Part shown: in pieces, positions 47,791-49,662 of the stretch | Layout of the letters: each line of letters starts with the position of its first letter | Numbering within the stretch: the first letter of the stretch is position 1 | DNA from: a virus | Direction: 5' to 3' (one strand) | Length of the DNA stretch: 49,662 nucleotides | Virus record (IMG/VR): IMGVR_UViG_3300031857_015005 | Coordinates: 1-49,662 of that record | Program-made: the position numbers and the translations under genes | Notes under the pieces: model-generated | The model's input: only the letters and a program-made list of their open reading frames with translations | The model's database searches: none | Told to the model about the DNA's origin: nothing

Positions 47791-48150
47791 TTATTTTAAA
47801 GTAAGTAAATACTTAAGTTGTTGAACGTCGGCAATAATCTCATCTTTGATGTTAGCCAATTCAGAATCTTGTTCTGCCATGAAAGCATCAACAAAAAATT
47901 CTTCAACAGATTTTAAGAAAGCATCTATTTTAATACTATCATAATCAGCAAGTGTAAATTCTGTTGCTCCACCTAATCTTGGTCTTTGGTATTTACCGCT
48001 GTAAACTTCAATTAAACGGTCAAACTTATCACCTAATGATTCATACGTTCTGTCAAAGGCATTATGTTCTGCAAATGACTCAGTCTGCCAGTGTAAAATT
48101 TTTATCTGTGCTGAAATTTGCAATACATTTAATAAAAGTTCTTTTTCCAT
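47791..48150 (-). CDS. small ferritin/Dps-like helical protein
   Basis: 119 residues, all helical. The first helices carry IKILHWQTESFAEHNAFDRT followed by YESLGDKFDRLIEVYSGKYQ, the H-W-x-T...E-H...Y pattern of the phage DUF5856/Dps-like group with histidine and acidic residues that could bind iron. It is too short for a full four-helix Dps with all ligands. It lies between the two topoisomerase subunits with its own late-promoter-like motif 26 nt upstream, suggesting a late, perhaps virion, role. Confidence 0.65.
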   Translation of the reverse strand: MEKELLLNVLQISAQIKILHWQTESFAEHNAFDRTYESLGDKFDRLIEVYSGKYQRPRLGGATEFTLADYDSIKIDAFLKSVEEFFVDAFMAEQDSELANIKDEIIADVQQLKYLLTLK

Positions 48151-48175
48151 TTTTATATTCTATTTTGATATTTGG

Positions 48176-48183
48176 TATATATC
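48176..48183 (-). promoter_or_regulatory. late-promoter-like motif TGATATATA
   Basis: GATATATA core 26 nt before the ATG of the ferritin-like gene, inside the replication block; suggests that this gene and the acidic gene are late. Confidence 0.5.
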
Positions 48184-48196
48184 ACAAGAATAATTC

Positions 48197-49662
48197 CTAG
48201 ATTGTGCCCTCAAGCCAGCGTTTTCTTTTTGTAGAGTTTGCGCCGAAAGCAATATCAATAAATTTAGCAGCAGAACGATCTTGGCGGATTCTGAACATTT
48301 GTCTTTCAGACATAACCACTTCCCAATCTTGTATACTTAAAGATCCTAAACCTTTTAAGTAACGAACTCCTTTATAAGCTGTGCCGCTTTGTTCAAAGGC
48401 TGCCCATTCTTGTAATGAATAAAAGTATTTTCTTTTTCCACTTACCTCAGCAGAAACAAGCGGAGTAATTAAAATGTTAAGTTTATTTTGTTCTATGACT
48501 TGTGGAAACCACTTATAAAACAAGTTAATCACTAATGAAGCAATGTGCCCAATACCATCGGGGTCCCAATCAGTAGAAATAGCAATATTTGCAAATGAAC
48601 ATTTGCTGCCATCACGAGGATCAAGATTCAAAATATTCATCAAGTCAACAATTTCATTATTAGAGGATAAGTCAGAAATAGACCGAGCATTTTTAATCTT
48701 ACCTTTAAGTGAATAGACTGCATCAATTCTCGGATCTCTCTTTTGTAAAATAGATCCCATAGCTGAACTTCCTTCCACTATAAATAGTGTTCCTTTAGAT
48801 TGTGAAGGCGGAAAGTACTTATCAGATATTTTTTTAGCAGCGGCTTTCTTTTTTGCTTTAAGAGCATTCATATCAGCCTTTAAGTTTCTTTCATCAATTT
48901 TCTTTTTGACGATTTCATAAAAAGTTGATCTTAAAATAGCCGGTCTTAATTTCTTAAAGAAATCTTTTTCAAGAGTTTGTTGTATTTCCCAACGGCCACC
49001 AGCATACTTAGTTTTGTTTTGGTCTGCAAACCTAACAAGTTTTGCTGGGAAGTTTAAGATAAGAAGAGTTTCATAAAAGTGATGGGCAGCATTGTACTCA
49101 AAGATATCATTAACCCAGTCAGTGAATATCTTTTGATGAATACCTGTACATAAAGCACCGTTAATAAATGAAGCACTTGCAGCATTTTCATACTTATCCC
49201 AAATTACAAACATACCGTGTTTTCCTGTAAAGGTTAAAGCATTCTCTGGTAGGAATTGTTGATTAAGATTAAGTTTCTCTCCATCAAACCAAAATTCAAT
49301 TTCAAGATTTTGTATAACGCCGTCTTGGTTCTTTAAGAACTCGCGGAAGATAAACATTGTGTGTAAGTATTCTTTATCCCAAGTACATCCTTTAAAGATA
49401 TCCTTACGAGGAATGTAAGTAACCGTAGTTCCAGTAGCAGTACCACGTTTCTTCGGTGTAGCATTTTCTGAAACCTTAACAAACTTATTCCAAGTTATAT
49501 CATATTGGATTTCTGGGTTAATAGTAGTGATTGTGAATTCATCAGAAAGCATATTCACTAAAGCAGCACCTACACCGTTAGTTCCAATTAAGCTATCTGA
49601 AGAATCTTCATTATAAAAATTTGAACCAGCTCTTAACATTGACATTGCTGTCTCTACGTTAC
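48197..49662 (-). CDS. 39: DNA topoisomerase II large subunit (gp39-like), 5' end cut by window
   Basis: The frame is open to the window edge (codons NVETAM precede the first visible ATG at 49645), so the N-terminal ATP-binding helices are missing. The visible part has the GHKL glycine motif GTNGVGAALVNMLS, a transducer domain, and a toprim domain with TLFIVEGSSAMG and STDWDPDGIGHIASL (Glu and DxD metal ligands). In T4 the equivalent is divided between genes 39 and 60; here ATPase and toprim parts are in one frame. It pairs with the gp52-like subunit. Confidence 0.92.
   Translation of the reverse strand, partial: NVETAMSMLRAGSNFYNEDSSDSLIGTNGVGAALVNMLSDEFTITTINPEIQYDITWNKFVKVSENATPKKRGTATGTTVTYIPRKDIFKGCTWDKEYLHTMFIFREFLKNQDGVIQNLEIEFWFDGEKLNLNQQFLPENALTFTGKHGMFVIWDKYENAASASFINGALCTGIHQKIFTDWVNDIFEYNAAHHFYETLLILNFPAKLVRFADQNKTKYAGGRWEIQQTLEKDFFKKLRPAILRSTFYEIVKKKIDERNLKADMNALKAKKKAAAKKISDKYFPPSQSKGTLFIVEGSSAMGSILQKRDPRIDAVYSLKGKIKNARSISDLSSNNEIVDLMNILNLDPRDGSKCSFANIAISTDWDPDGIGHIASLVINLFYKWFPQVIEQNKLNILITPLVSAEVSGKRKYFYSLQEWAAFEQSGTAYKGVRYLKGLGSLSIQDWEVVMSERQMFRIRQDRSAAKFIDIAFGANSTKRKRWLEGTI

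Overview
The window looks like about 50 kb of the genome of a T4-like myovirus that infects a member of the Bacteroidota. Every gene I can support lies on the minus strand, so transcription runs from high to low coordinates. The T4 assignment rests on recognisable counterparts of gp39, gp52, gp45, gp43, UvsX, gp41, gp47, gp46, gp4, gp55, gp20, gp44, RNase H, gp17, gp18 and gp19. The host assignment rests on AT-rich sequence, -7 boxes of the form TAnnTTTG and starts that generally lack Shine-Dalgarno sequences. No tRNA, CRISPR array, insertion sequence or integrase gene was seen. No gene-free stretch exceeds about 150 bases once two frameshift extensions are counted.

Layout from right to left (direction of transcription). 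49662-37201: nucleic-acid machinery. This holds topoisomerase large subunit (cut by the window edge), a small ferritin-like protein, a very acidic protein, topoisomerase medium subunit, a ClpP-like protease, sliding clamp, the C-terminal half of a split B-family DNA polymerase, UvsX recombinase, a small gp40-position protein, replicative helicase, an unknown protein, and the gp47/gp46 recombination nuclease. 37190-30161: head and neck genes plus a gp55-like late sigma factor, ending in the portal and a strong terminator. 30069-22493: an early or middle block with a DEDD exonuclease, clamp loader ATPase, two small proteins, a five-gene NAD+/ADP-ribose cassette and RNase H. 22405-1: a small gp62-like protein and then the tail morphogenesis module. 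The tail module holds terminase small and large subunits, a giant tail sheath, tail tube, a tail-chaperone-like pair and tape measure, then small genes, a guanylate-kinase-like enzyme, a second sigma factor, membrane proteins and structural proteins.

The most interesting region is 23683-27758. A PRPP-synthetase-like enzyme, a macro-domain protein with an N-terminal cysteine cluster, and a NADAR protein are joined by one-base stop/start overlaps. A NAMPT-like enzyme and a deoxyribosyltransferase-like protein follow and also overlap. The synthetase/NAMPT pair fits phage NAD+ reconstitution pathways (NARP1 type). Macro and NADAR proteins can remove ADP-ribose from nucleic acid. Together they could form a loop that erases ADP-ribosylation and rebuilds NAD+ from the released ADP-ribose. 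Three leaders here (27777-27835, 25683-25741, 23627-23660) share a box 14 nt after TTTGC, so they look like one regulon.

Other notable signals: two genes end at runs of nine A residues after which the -1 frame stays open (32 and 211 residues), suggesting programmed frameshifting. A strong hairpin covers the start codon of the 665-residue gene and carries a late-promoter-like motif in its loop, as in the T4 e/soc/49 arrangement. A shared (G/A)ATATATA motif stands about 20 nt upstream of many structural genes and is the likely late promoter. A near-perfect terminator lies inside the deoxyribosyltransferase coding sequence.
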